64,000 nt of DNA from assembly GCA_017542125.1 (NCBI GenBank), contig JAFXXU010000058.1, positions 310,001 through 374,000 on the forward strand. The letters run 5' to 3'. How positions within the stretch are numbered: the stretch's first letter is position 1; the number at the start of each line of letters is the position of its first letter. This DNA is from Ruminococcus sp. (GTDB lineage Bacteria > Bacillota > Clostridia > Oscillospirales > Ruminococcaceae). The notes below the pieces were generated by a model. That model did no database searches and was not told the DNA's origin. It saw only the letters and a list, made by a program, of their open reading frames with translations. Made by a program: the position numbers and the translations under genes. Shown piece after piece: positions 17,299 through 24,184 of the stretch.

Positions 17299-17397
17299 CC
17301 TTATCAAGAGTGGCTGAGGAACAGGTCCTGTGACGCCCGGCAACCTGATCTTACGATCAAGGTGCCAAATCCTGCGGTATTATTCCGAGAGATGAGG
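17299..17397 (+). promoter_or_regulatory. SAM-I (S-box) riboswitch
   Basis: Matches the S-box class: ATCAAGAGTGGCTGAGG at the 5' side, CGCCCGGCAACC in the middle, AAGGTGCCAAATCC, and CCGAGAGATGAGGG at the 3' side. P1 can form between CCTTATC (17299-17305) and GATGAGG (17391-17397). A terminator at 17412-17443 lies in the right place for S-adenosylmethionine-induced termination before metK. Confidence 0.95.
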
Positions 17398-17411
17398 GAA
17401 AATGATCTTTC

Positions 17412-17443
17412 AGGCGTTTCGGGATGAAGCGCCTTTTGTTTTT
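17412..17443 (+). terminator. SAM riboswitch terminator
   Basis: AGGCGTTTC (17412-17420) pairs with GAAGCGCCT (17426-17434) with one wobble and a 5-base loop, followed by TTTTGTTTT. It is the expression platform of the metK riboswitch. Confidence 0.85.
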
Positions 17444-17495
17444 CACGGAAATTATAACAGAAGAACTGTTTTCATATGTGTAGAAGGAGGACAAT

Positions 17496-18671
17496 ATGTC
17501 AAAGTATTTATTCACATCCGAGTCTGTAACAGAGGGGCATCCCGATAAGATATGTGACCAGATCTCTGACGCTGTACTGGACGCTATGCTCGCTCAGGAT
17601 CCTATGTCAAGAGTTGCCTGCGAGACCGTTACTACCACCGGCCTTGTAATGTGCATGGGTGAGATCACCACCAAAGCCAATGTGGATATCCCGCAGATAG
17701 TAAGAGAAACCGTTATCGGTATCGGCTATGACAGGGCAAAATACGGCTTCGACGGTCACACCTGCTCGGTTATGACAACCATTGACAAGCAGTCGCCTGA
17801 TATTGCTATGGGCGTTGACAATGCGCTTGAGGGCAGAGATCAGAATGCTTTCGATACCGGTGCCGGCGATCAGGGCATAATGTTCGGCTTTGCCTGCGAC
17901 GAGACTCCCGAGCTTATGCCTATGCCTATCTCTCTGGCTCACAAGCTCTCAAAGAAGCTAACCGAGGTCAGAAAGAACGGCACTCTCCCCTATCTCCGTC
18001 CCGATGGGAAAACTCAGGTCACAGTTGAATACGTTGACGGCAAGCCCCAGAGGATAGACGCTGTTGTTGTATCCTCGCAGCACGATGCTAACATCGGTCT
18101 CGATCAGATCAGAGCCGATATTATCGAGAAGGTCATAAAGGCTGTTATCCCCGCTTCCCTGCTGGATGATAACACCACCTATTTCGTAAACCCCACCGGA
18201 AGATTTGTTGTCGGCGGCCCTCAGGGCGACAGCGGCCTTACCGGCAGAAAGATCATCGTTGATACCTATGGCGGATATGCCCGTCACGGCGGCGGAGCCT
18301 TCTCCGGCAAGGATCCTACAAAGGTTGACCGCTCTGCAAGCTATGCTGCCAGATACATAGCCAAGAACATTGTAGCGGCAGGTCTTGCCAGCAAGTGTGA
18401 GGTAGAGCTTGCTTATGCTATCGGCGTTGCGAACCCCGTATCTATCCTTGTTGACAGCTTCGGTACCGGCAAGGTAAGCGACGAAAAGCTCTCTGAGGCA
18501 GTAAAGAAAGTGTTCGATCTCCGTCCCGCAGCTATCATCCGGGATCTTGACCTCCGCAAGCCCCAGTACAAGCAGCTTGCCGCCTACGGTCATATCGGCA
18601 GAGAAGATCTCGGCGTCGCCTGGGAAAAGACAGACAGAGTTGAGGCTCTTAAGAAAGCCGTTTCCGAATGA
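17496..18671 (+). CDS. metK: S-adenosylmethionine synthetase
   Basis: Makes S-adenosylmethionine from methionine and ATP. The 391-residue protein has the standard start with [13 protein letters not shown], the GAGDQG motif binding ATP and [23 protein letters not shown] phosphate loop (shown here with minor variation), plus the three-domain length expected for the family. AGAAGGAGG precedes the ATG. A SAM-I riboswitch and its terminator occupy the leader, so high S-adenosylmethionine should shut the gene off. It ends at a hairpin shared with the convergent riboflavin transporter gene. Confidence 0.98.
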   Translation: MSKYLFTSESVTEGHPDKICDQISDAVLDAMLAQDPMSRVACETVTTTGLVMCMGEITTKANVDIPQIVRETVIGIGYDRAKYGFDGHTCSVMTTIDKQSPDIAMGVDNALEGRDQNAFDTGAGDQGIMFGFACDETPELMPMPISLAHKLSKKLTEVRKNGTLPYLRPDGKTQVTVEYVDGKPQRIDAVVVSSQHDANIGLDQIRADIIEKVIKAVIPASLLDDNTTYFVNPTGRFVVGGPQGDSGLTGRKIIVDTYGGYARHGGGAFSGKDPTKVDRSASYAARYIAKNIVAAGLASKCEVELAYAIGVANPVSILVDSFGTGKVSDEKLSEAVKKVFDLRPAAIIRDLDLRKPQYKQLAAYGHIGREDLGVAWEKTDRVEALKKAVSE

Positions 18672-18683
18672 CATATAACAGCA

Positions 18684-18710
18684 AAGCCCTGCACGCAATG
18701 TGCAGGGCTT
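18684..18710. terminator. Bidirectional terminator between metK and ribU
   Basis: Perfect 11-bp stem AAGCCCTGCAC (18684-18694) and GTGCAGGGCTT (18700-18710) with a GCAAT loop between convergent genes. Confidence 0.85.
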
Positions 18711-18723
18711 ATTTATATACTGT

Positions 18724-19425
18724 TTATTGCTTAACGATCTCGAAGCTGCTTCCGTCGAAGAAATTGAAGATCATAACTATTGAGAATACGATAACGGCAA
18801 GAGCGATCACCAGACCGATAACGGATTTGCGGTTCACCTTGAAGCTGTTGTCACCCTTGGGGATGAGTCCAGCCGCCTTGAAGGCCTGAGAGAGGGGCTT
18901 GTAAAGTATGAAAGCGATGGAAGCGTTCAGCAGGCTCTTGATAAGGTTAAAGGGCAGCAGCAGCTTGGGAATCATGCTTGTAACTGTCTTTACATCGGTA
19001 TGCATATAAATGGGAGTGACGATTATATTCATCAGAAGCATAACAGCCGTCATACAGAACACAGAAGCGATAAGACCGATAACAGCGCCCTTGTAATTCT
19101 TGTTGAACTTATAGATCAGCGAAGCTGTAACGGCAAATGCAGCGCTTCCTGCAAAGTTCATAAGTGCTCCCCAGAAGCCGGTATCGGAAAGGGTCACAAG
19201 CTCAAGAAGCGTCTCGGCAAGGGCTACTCCCGCAGCAGCAAGAGGACCGTAAACAAAGCCTGAAAGGGTTATGAACACATCCTTGAAATCAAGGGTCAGG
19301 AAGCTGACCTTGAAACGGAAAACGAACAGGCAAAGATATCCGAGAGCGGTAAACATCGCAAGGATAGTGACCTTCTTTACGTCAAGTCTTTTGGCAGTTC
19401 TGCTGCCGGCAGCATTTGTACTCAT
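18724..19425 (-). CDS. ribU: ECF transporter S component, riboflavin (RibU-like)
   Basis: Substrate-binding membrane subunit of an energy-coupling-factor transporter. The 233-residue protein has about six membrane helices and the RibU-like segment FLTLDFKDVFITLSGFVYGP. An FMN riboswitch directly upstream makes riboflavin the likely substrate. The energizing subunits EcfA, EcfA' and EcfT are not in the window, as is usual for group II ECF systems. The ATG at 19425 has GGAGG 8 bases before it; a TTG 15 bases upstream overlaps that site. Confidence 0.9.
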   Translation of the reverse strand: MSTNAAGSRTAKRLDVKKVTILAMFTALGYLCLFVFRFKVSFLTLDFKDVFITLSGFVYGPLAAAGVALAETLLELVTLSDTGFWGALMNFAGSAAFAVTASLIYKFNKNYKGAVIGLIASVFCMTAVMLLMNIIVTPIYMHTDVKTVTSMIPKLLLPFNLIKSLLNASIAFILYKPLSQAFKAAGLIPKGDNSFKVNRKSVIGLVIALAVIVFSIVMIFNFFDGSSFEIVKQ

Positions 19426-19470
19426 TGATAATTCCTCCAATAATGTTTATTATTCGGAGAAACAGCGGGA

Positions 19471-19499
19471 AATGAAAAGCCCCCAAGACACTCGGGGGC
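19471..19499 (-). terminator. FMN riboswitch terminator
   Basis: On the minus strand GCCCCC (19499-19494) pairs with GGGGGC (19484-19479), followed by TTTTCATTT. It lies between the aptamer and ribU. Confidence 0.8.
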
Positions 19500-19521
19500 A
19501 GAAATTCAAAAGAGAACCGTC

Positions 19522-19630
19522 GTTTCTTCCATCCGGACTTTGACCGTCGGTTTCGGGATTTCACCGAATCAGCGCATTTCTGCGGTCGAGGACTGTAACC
19601 TCCGGTGTGGACTTTCACCACCCCTGAAAC
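19522..19630 (-). promoter_or_regulatory. FMN riboswitch (RFN element)
   Basis: The minus strand carries the RFN signature: AGGGGTGGTGAAAGTCC, ACCGGAGGTTACAGTCC, GATTCGGTGAAATCCCGAA, CCGACGGTCAAAGTCCGG and ATGGAAGAAAC. P1 is GTTTC (19630-19626) with GAAAC (19526-19522). It begins only 28 bases after the stop of the upstream gene, so its promoter must overlap or lie within that gene's end. FMN binding should favour the terminator at 19471-19499. Confidence 0.95.
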
Positions 19631-19657
19631 AAATTGTATTTGATTTTGAATGAAGAC

Positions 19658-20062
19658 TTATTTATCAGTCTCCTCATCGCCGAAATCGAACTCAAGCTTT
19701 TCGCCGCAGTTGGGGCAATCGATAGAGCCGTCAGCAAGGAGAGCCTCGTTGAGCATTATAGTATCGCCGCAGGTGGGGCATACACACTCATACTGCTCCT
19801 CGTCGAAATCCTCATCATCGAAGTCATCGTCATCATCTTCGTCCTCATACAGATCATCCTCGAGCTCGCCGAGATCCTGATCTATCGCGTCGATCAGTTC
19901 AACAGCCTCATCGACCTCAACAGCAAGATCTTCAACGGAGCCGGCGATCTCATCGAGAACCTCGGCAATGACCTTGAACAGCTTACCTTCATTGGTATTC
20001 TCGTCTATCTTCATACCGTCCATAAGACCTTTGAGATAGGCGACTTTGTTTTTAAGTTCCAT
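19658..20062 (-). CDS. CD1247 N-terminal domain protein with zinc ribbon
   Basis: A 134-residue conserved clostridial protein. It has an N-terminal helical domain (about 1-55) of the type named after CD1247, a very acidic linker with runs of Asp and Glu (about 65-95), and a C-terminal zinc ribbon with CVCPTCGD and CPNCGEKL. Function is unknown. It follows efp by 24 bases on the same strand, a common arrangement in Clostridia that hints at a translation-related role. The ATG at 20062 has GGAGG 8 bases upstream. Confidence 0.85.
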   Translation of the reverse strand: MELKNKVAYLKGLMDGMKIDENTNEGKLFKVIAEVLDEIAGSVEDLAVEVDEAVELIDAIDQDLGELEDDLYEDEDDDDDFDDEDFDEEQYECVCPTCGDTIMLNEALLADGSIDCPNCGEKLEFDFGDEETDK

Positions 20063-20086
20063 AGAAAACACCTCCGTCAACAGAGA

Positions 20087-20644
20087 TCACGCACGCTCCA
20101 TATACTCACAGGTGCGGGTGTCGATCCTGATCTTATCGCCGATGTTGATGAACAGAGGAACCTTGATCTCGGCACCTGTCTCAACAGTAGCGGGCTTGGT
20201 AGCATTGGTAGCAGTATTACCTGCAAGACCGGGCTCGGTCTCGGTGACCTCAAGGTCTACGAAGAAAGGAGGCTCTACGCCGAATACCTTGCCCTTGTAG
20301 GAAAGGATCTTGCAGACCATATTCTCCTTAACGAACTTGAAGTTGTCGGAAAGCTCACTTGCGTTAACGGGAACGAGCTCATAGCTCTCAGGATCCATAA
20401 AGTAATAAAGATCGCCGTCGCTGTAGGAATACTCCATATCCTTTCTCTCAACGAAAGCTGTCGGGAACTTTGCGGTAGGGTTGTAGGTCTTTTCAATTAC
20501 GGAACCAGTAATAACGTTCTTGACCTTGGCTCTTACGAATGCAGCGCCCTTGCCAGGCTTAACGTGCTGGAACTCAACGATCTGCATTACGTTGCCGTCC
20601 TCCTCAAAAGTAACACCGTTTCTGAAATCTCCGGCAGTGATCAT
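20087..20644 (-). CDS. efp: Elongation factor P
   Basis: EF-P relieves ribosome stalling at polyproline stretches. The 185-residue length and three-barrel organisation are standard. The tip loop is KPGKGAAF at about 29-36, where the Lys in the PGKG turn is the position that is post-translationally modified in many bacteria. It is the first gene of a two-gene unit with the CD1247-type protein and has a promoter at 20726-20754. pepP lies upstream on the same strand after a 161-base gap; aroQ follows further upstream, the classic pepP-efp association. Confidence 0.97.
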   Translation of the reverse strand: MITAGDFRNGVTFEEDGNVMQIVEFQHVKPGKGAAFVRAKVKNVITGSVIEKTYNPTAKFPTAFVERKDMEYSYSDGDLYYFMDPESYELVPVNASELSDNFKFVKENMVCKILSYKGKVFGVEPPFFVDLEVTETEPGLAGNTATNATKPATVETGAEIKVPLFINIGDKIRIDTRTCEYMERA

Positions 20645-20725
20645 AAAATTATACCTCCATTATATTATTATGCCATAACACAACATATGGTACCGATACG
20701 AATACGCATAGATACCCTTATAGAT

Positions 20726-20754
20726 ATTTTACCTTATTTCTCATCATTTTGCAA
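20726..20754 (-). promoter_or_regulatory. Promoter of efp
   Basis: On the minus strand TTGCAA (20754-20749), 17 bases, TAAAAT (20731-20726), giving a leader of about 75 bases. Confidence 0.6.
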
Positions 20755-20805
20755 GTGTTTTAACACTATTTTCCGCAGGGTTAATAATTTATTTACACTT
20801 GTGCC

Positions 20806-21879
20806 TCAAAGAACTATCAGCTCCTTGGGAGCATTTGTCATATTGAAGCAGCCGTCCTCCCGGACAACTACGAAATCCTCGATCCTGACACCGAATCTGT
20901 CGGGAAGATAGATCCCCGGCTCGACTGTGACTACCATATCGGCTTCAAGTATCTCATCGCTGGAGGGAGAGGCATAGGGCACCTCGTGGATCTCCATACC
21001 CACTCCGTGGCCGAGAGAATGGGAGAAATAGTCGCCGTAGCCAGCTTCGGATATGATCTTCCGTGCAACGGCGTCAAGCTCCGAGGCTTTCATCCCCTCT
21101 TTTACCGCTTCAATGCCTGCAAGCTGTGCTTTCAGAACGGTATCGTATACAGACCTCATCTCATCGGTGGGTTCACCAACGCAGACGGTACGGGTCATAT
21201 CGCTGTGGTATCCCTGATATACCGCGCCGAAATCCATCAGGACAAAATCGCCGCTTTTGACAACAGTATCTCCCGGAACGCCGTGAGGCATAGAGGTGTT
21301 CTTACCTGTGAGGGCGATAGTGTCAAAGGAAAGCGCCTCGGCGCCGTTTGACAGCATAAAGAAGTCAAGCTCCAGCTGTATTTCTTTCTCTGTTCTTCCG
21401 GCTTTGATGAAAGAGAGCATATGCTCGAAGCCCTTTTCGGCTATCCTCTGAGCGGAGATCATAGCCTCGATCTCTTCGCCTCGTTTAACGGCTCTGATAG
21501 CTCTGATCGTATCTGCAAGCTCATCGGAGGAGTCGATCTCGGTGCCGAGCTTAGATTTAAGCACATTAAGTTCTGAAACTGTCGTATGAGAAGCGTCAAT
21601 GGAGACCTTAACAACTTCGTGCTGCTCGATAAGCTCTGCGATCTGCTCATAGATCTTCCGCTGTTGGATGACCTCACAGCAGGTCACGGTCTTGCGGGCT
21701 TTTTCAATGTATCTGCCGTCGATAATTAGATATGCTGCGTCGGAGAACACAACAAGTGTCCCCGCGCTGGACTTCATACCAGTGAAATAGCGGCGGTTCG
21801 TATCTTCGGTTATAAGAGCGCAGTCGGTAAAGGTGCCGATCTCGCTCATCAGCATATAGAGAGGAGAAAGATCATTCAT
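20806..21879 (-). CDS. pepP: Xaa-Pro aminopeptidase / dipeptidase, M24B family
   Basis: Metallopeptidase that removes an N-terminal residue linked to proline. The 357-residue protein has an N-terminal creatinase-like domain (about 1-120) and an M24 pita-bread domain with metal ligands visible in LMDFGAVYQGYHSDMTR, GHGVGMEIHE and VTVEPGIYLP. The ATG at 21879 overlaps the end of aroQ by 8 bases. It is the last gene of a tightly overlapped set yqeG, TIM-barrel gene, aroQ, pepP. Aminopeptidase P and prolidase cannot be separated on sequence alone. Confidence 0.9.
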   Translation of the reverse strand: MNDLSPLYMLMSEIGTFTDCALITEDTNRRYFTGMKSSAGTLVVFSDAAYLIIDGRYIEKARKTVTCCEVIQQRKIYEQIAELIEQHEVVKVSIDASHTTVSELNVLKSKLGTEIDSSDELADTIRAIRAVKRGEEIEAMISAQRIAEKGFEHMLSFIKAGRTEKEIQLELDFFMLSNGAEALSFDTIALTGKNTSMPHGVPGDTVVKSGDFVLMDFGAVYQGYHSDMTRTVCVGEPTDEMRSVYDTVLKAQLAGIEAVKEGMKASELDAVARKIISEAGYGDYFSHSLGHGVGMEIHEVPYASPSSDEILEADMVVTVEPGIYLPDRFGVRIEDFVVVREDGCFNMTNAPKELIVL

Positions 21880-22324
21880 TGGTCTCATCATCCTTCAGCA
21901 TTTTCTTGAAAGCATCAACAGCCAGAAAATAGCTGTATTTGCCGAAGCCGGCGATCTGACCTGCACATACGGGAGCGATGACAGATGTGTGCCTGAATTC
22001 ATCCCTGGCGTGGATATTGCTGAGATGAACTTCGATCACAGGTATCTTTATGGCAGCTATGGCATCTCTGATAGCATAGCTGTAATGGGTATAAGCGCCC
22101 GCATTGAGGATAACACCGTCATAATTCTTCCGGGCAAGATGAAGCTCGTCAATGATCTCTCCCTCGTGGTTGGACTGGAAGATCTCGCAGTACATACCCT
22201 GCTTAAGAGCAAGCTCGGTGATCTCGGCATTGATGCTGTCAAAGGTATCGGTTCCGTATACTCCGGGCTCACGCTCTCCCAGAAGATTGAGATTGGGGCC
22301 GTGGATAACAAGTATTTTCTTCAT
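21872..22324 (-). CDS. aroQ: 3-dehydroquinate dehydratase, type II
   Basis: Third step of the shikimate pathway: 3-dehydroquinate to 3-dehydroshikimate. The 150-residue length is typical for the dodecameric type II enzyme. Signature IHGPNLNLLGEREPGVYG near the N terminus (catalytic Tyr in VYGT), NAGAYTHYSYA, and VHLSNIHARDEFRH near the C terminus. It overlaps the upstream TIM-barrel gene by ATGA and the downstream pepP by 8 bases, indicating translational coupling. No other aro genes are present. Confidence 0.96.
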   Translation of the reverse strand: MKKILVIHGPNLNLLGEREPGVYGTDTFDSINAEITELALKQGMYCEIFQSNHEGEIIDELHLARKNYDGVILNAGAYTHYSYAIRDAIAAIKIPVIEVHLSNIHARDEFRHTSVIAPVCAGQIAGFGKYSYFLAVDAFKKMLKDDETNE

Positions 22325-23190
22325 ATAGTTTCCTCCTTAACAGAAGATAAGTAGCATTTCTTCATTGTAAGCGCGTCCTCGGTCTGAGTGCCGGCGCTTT
22401 CACAGATGATAACAGGTGATAGCCCTTTCTCTGCTATAAGCTCCATAAGAGGTTCATAGGGCGGGCCGTATACTCCGCAGTTATCAAAGGTCAGGTGGCG
22501 CTTTTCTCCGCCGGGAACGGTAAACTCGATCTTGGAAAAGTGGCAGTGAAAGCAGTTGAGACGTTCGCTGCCCAGCTTATTGCCGATAGCATTAAGCATC
22601 TGTTCGTACTCCTCACTGCCCTTTATACCGCCGAAGCTGCGGGCGTTCAGATGCCCGAAATCCACACAGGGCAGAAAGCTCTCATCCAATAAGCAGAGCT
22701 CCAGCACCTCATCAAGATCGCCCAGCTGATTTACCTTGCCCATAGTCTCCGGGCAGAAACGTATATGCTCAAAGCCCATTTCTATGGCCTGTTTCCTGGC
22801 ACAGAGCAGGGTATCCTTTGCAAGCTCCAGAGCCTCAGCCCTTGAAAGCTTCGCGCAGGAGCCGCTGTGGATAACTATCCTGTCAGCACCGATACGGGCG
22901 GCTGCATCGCAGGATTCTATAATATAACGGATGCTGTTATCCCTCTTCTCTTTTTCAATGCTTGAAAGGGAGATAAAATAGGGTGCGTGCAAGGATAGAG
23001 TTATCCCGTTCTTTATTGCCTCGGAACGCAGCTCGGAAGCGAGCGAATCGCTGACCTTTACTCCCCTGCCGCACTGATACTCATAGTGATCAAGCCCTAT
23101 CTCTTTCAGATATCCCGGTGCTTTGACCGTGGACTTAAACAGTTTTGAAAAACTGTCGGAATTACCGGCAGGGCCGAAACGGGCGCTCAT
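22321..23190 (-). CDS. AP endonuclease family 2-like TIM-barrel protein
   Basis: A 289-residue TIM-barrel protein of the xylose isomerase-like/endonuclease IV superfamily. Metal-ligand-type segments are LSLHAPYF, RIVIHSGS, FCPETMGK, CVDFGHLNA, FHCHFSK and VIICES. These resemble Nfo (endonuclease IV), which cuts at abasic sites, but some sugar-phosphate isomerases share them, so a gene name is not given. Start and stop overlap its neighbours as ATGA on both sides. The pairing with yqeG and aroQ does not reveal its substrate. Confidence 0.75.
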   Translation of the reverse strand: MSARFGPAGNSDSFSKLFKSTVKAPGYLKEIGLDHYEYQCGRGVKVSDSLASELRSEAIKNGITLSLHAPYFISLSSIEKEKRDNSIRYIIESCDAAARIGADRIVIHSGSCAKLSRAEALELAKDTLLCARKQAIEMGFEHIRFCPETMGKVNQLGDLDEVLELCLLDESFLPCVDFGHLNARSFGGIKGSEEYEQMLNAIGNKLGSERLNCFHCHFSKIEFTVPGGEKRHLTFDNCGVYGPPYEPLMELIAEKGLSPVIICESAGTQTEDALTMKKCYLSSVKEETI

Positions 23191-23681
23191 TTTTTGCCTC
23201 CCGGGAACTTGGGCAGGAGGGGTCTCTCTATCGCTCTTTTAAACCTGAAGGGTCTGCTGGTCTCCGGCTCGATGGGGAATACGAATATGGAGCGAATGCC
23301 TTTTAAGTTGCATCCGAGAATATCCGTAAAAAGCTGATCTCCGACGGCTGCAACATCCCGGTTGGTGAGCCCCATACGCTTGATAGCTCTTGTATATCCG
23401 AAGGTCAGGGGTTTTCTGCCCTCGCACTCGAATTCCAGTCCCAGCTGATCGGCAAAGGGCGATACTCTCGGCGGGTGATTGTTTGAAACGATCATCAGCT
23501 TAATACCGTTTTTCTTCATCTTAGCTATCCATTCCAGGCTGGAGCTTGGCGGGATAGGGTTATTATGCGTAGTCAGAGTATTGTCAAGGTCAAGGATAAG
23601 CCCCTTGATATGCTTTCGCTTTAAGAACTCCGGGGTAACATCTGTGATCTTGTCAAATACATATGTAGGTCTGAAAATCAT
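23187..23681 (-). CDS. yqeG: YqeG-family HAD-IIIA phosphatase
   Basis: A 164-residue HAD-superfamily phosphatase. Motif I is GLILDLDNTLTTH with the nucleophile Asp; motif II is LMIVSNNH; motif IV is AAVGDQLFTDI. It resembles the mitochondrial PGP phosphatase Gep4/PTPMT group, so phosphatidylglycerophosphate dephosphorylation is possible but not shown. The gene starts only 19 bases after the rpsU terminator hairpin, so it probably depends on readthrough or a promoter inside rpsU. It overlaps the next gene by ATGA. Confidence 0.88.
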   Translation of the reverse strand: MIFRPTYVFDKITDVTPEFLKRKHIKGLILDLDNTLTTHNNPIPPSSSLEWIAKMKKNGIKLMIVSNNHPPRVSPFADQLGLEFECEGRKPLTFGYTRAIKRMGLTNRDVAAVGDQLFTDILGCNLKGIRSIFVFPIEPETSRPFRFKRAIERPLLPKFPGGKK

Positions 23682-23699
23682 AACGACTCCTTAAAAAGA

Positions 23700-23727
23700 A
23701 AAAGCGGACAAAACCTTGCCCGCTTTT
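23700..23727 (-). terminator. Terminator of rpsU
   Basis: On the minus strand AAAAGCGG (23727-23720) pairs with CCGCTTTT (23707-23700), followed by TTCTTTTT. It lies between rpsU and yqeG. Confidence 0.8.
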
Positions 23728-23737
23728 AGTTTACTTA

Positions 23738-23911
23738 TCAGTATTTGCGCTTACGAGCAGCTTCGGACTTCTTCTTACGCTTTACCGAAGGCTTTTCATA
23801 GTGCTCTCTCTTACGAACCTCAGCAATAACGCCATCCTTGGCGCAGGATCTCTTAAATCTCTTAAGAGCTGTATCCAGAGTTTCGTTTTTTCCTACACGG
23901 ATTTCTGCCAA
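23738..23911 (-). CDS. rpsU: 30S ribosomal protein S21
   Basis: Small basic ribosomal protein of 57 residues, beginning with [20 protein letters not shown] after the initiator and ending in a Lys/Arg-rich tail. The start codon is TTG at 23911; GGAGG lies 8 bases before it and no other start gives the family N terminus. It is preceded by a roughly 175-base folded leader and an exact consensus promoter, and followed by a strong terminator. In some Clostridia S21 amount affects initiation on particular mRNAs, so its control may matter. Confidence 0.97.
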   Translation of the reverse strand: MAEIRVGKNETLDTALKRFKRSCAKDGVIAEVRKREHYEKPSVKRKKKSEAARKRKY

Positions 23912-24087
23912 AATTATTCCCTCCCTTTGCCACCTATGACAGAGGTAATATATCGGCTCAGCTCAGCCTTTGATGAATAGTGAAGGTAGTCTGCAACGCA
24001 AACCTTGAACGTCCTTACGTCCCGATGCCCTGAGGGGCTCTCTGTCGGAAACAGCTTTGCTGATATTATATGCCAATATGATTACAA
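23912..24087 (-). promoter_or_regulatory. Long structured 5' leader of rpsU
   Basis: The transcript from the consensus promoter carries about 175 untranslated bases. A closing stem can form between GACAGAG (24046-24040 on the minus strand) and CTCTGTC (23944-23938). Inside it are a GCCC-CTCA-GGGC hairpin (24038-24027), a GGACGT-AAGG-ACGTTC hairpin (24022-24007), a GTTTGC/GCAGAC hairpin and a GGCT/AGCC hairpin. This is a multibranched fold ending close to the ribosome binding site. I do not recognise it as a known class; autogenous control by S21 is the obvious hypothesis. Confidence 0.6.
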
Positions 24088-24092
24088 ATAAC

Positions 24093-24121
24093 ATTATACT
24101 ATAATGAATCTTGATTGTCAA
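24093..24121 (-). promoter_or_regulatory. Consensus promoter of rpsU
   Basis: On the minus strand exact TTGACA (24121-24116), 17 bases, exact TATAAT (24098-24093). Confidence 0.9.
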
Positions 24122-24184
24122 GTGCTTTTGTGAAAAATCTTTAAAAGATTTTTAATGTGAGAAATATAATTGACAAAAAGCACA
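24122..24184 (-). terminator. A/T-rich terminator after leuS
   Basis: AAAAATCTT and AAGATTTTT arms (24133-24153) form an A/U-rich hairpin. GTGCTTTTGT (24122-24131) can also pair with ACAAAAAGCAC (24173-24183) around it. It ends exactly where the rpsU promoter begins. Confidence 0.5.

Noticed and set aside
17299..17443. Leader peptide or attenuator before metK
   Set aside because: The sequence matches the SAM-I riboswitch architecture in order and spacing, so no separate peptide is needed.
19634..20911. Long + strand open frame spanning the CD1247-type gene, efp and the end of pepP
   Set aside because: It crosses three well-supported minus-strand genes and the efp promoter; a compositional shadow.
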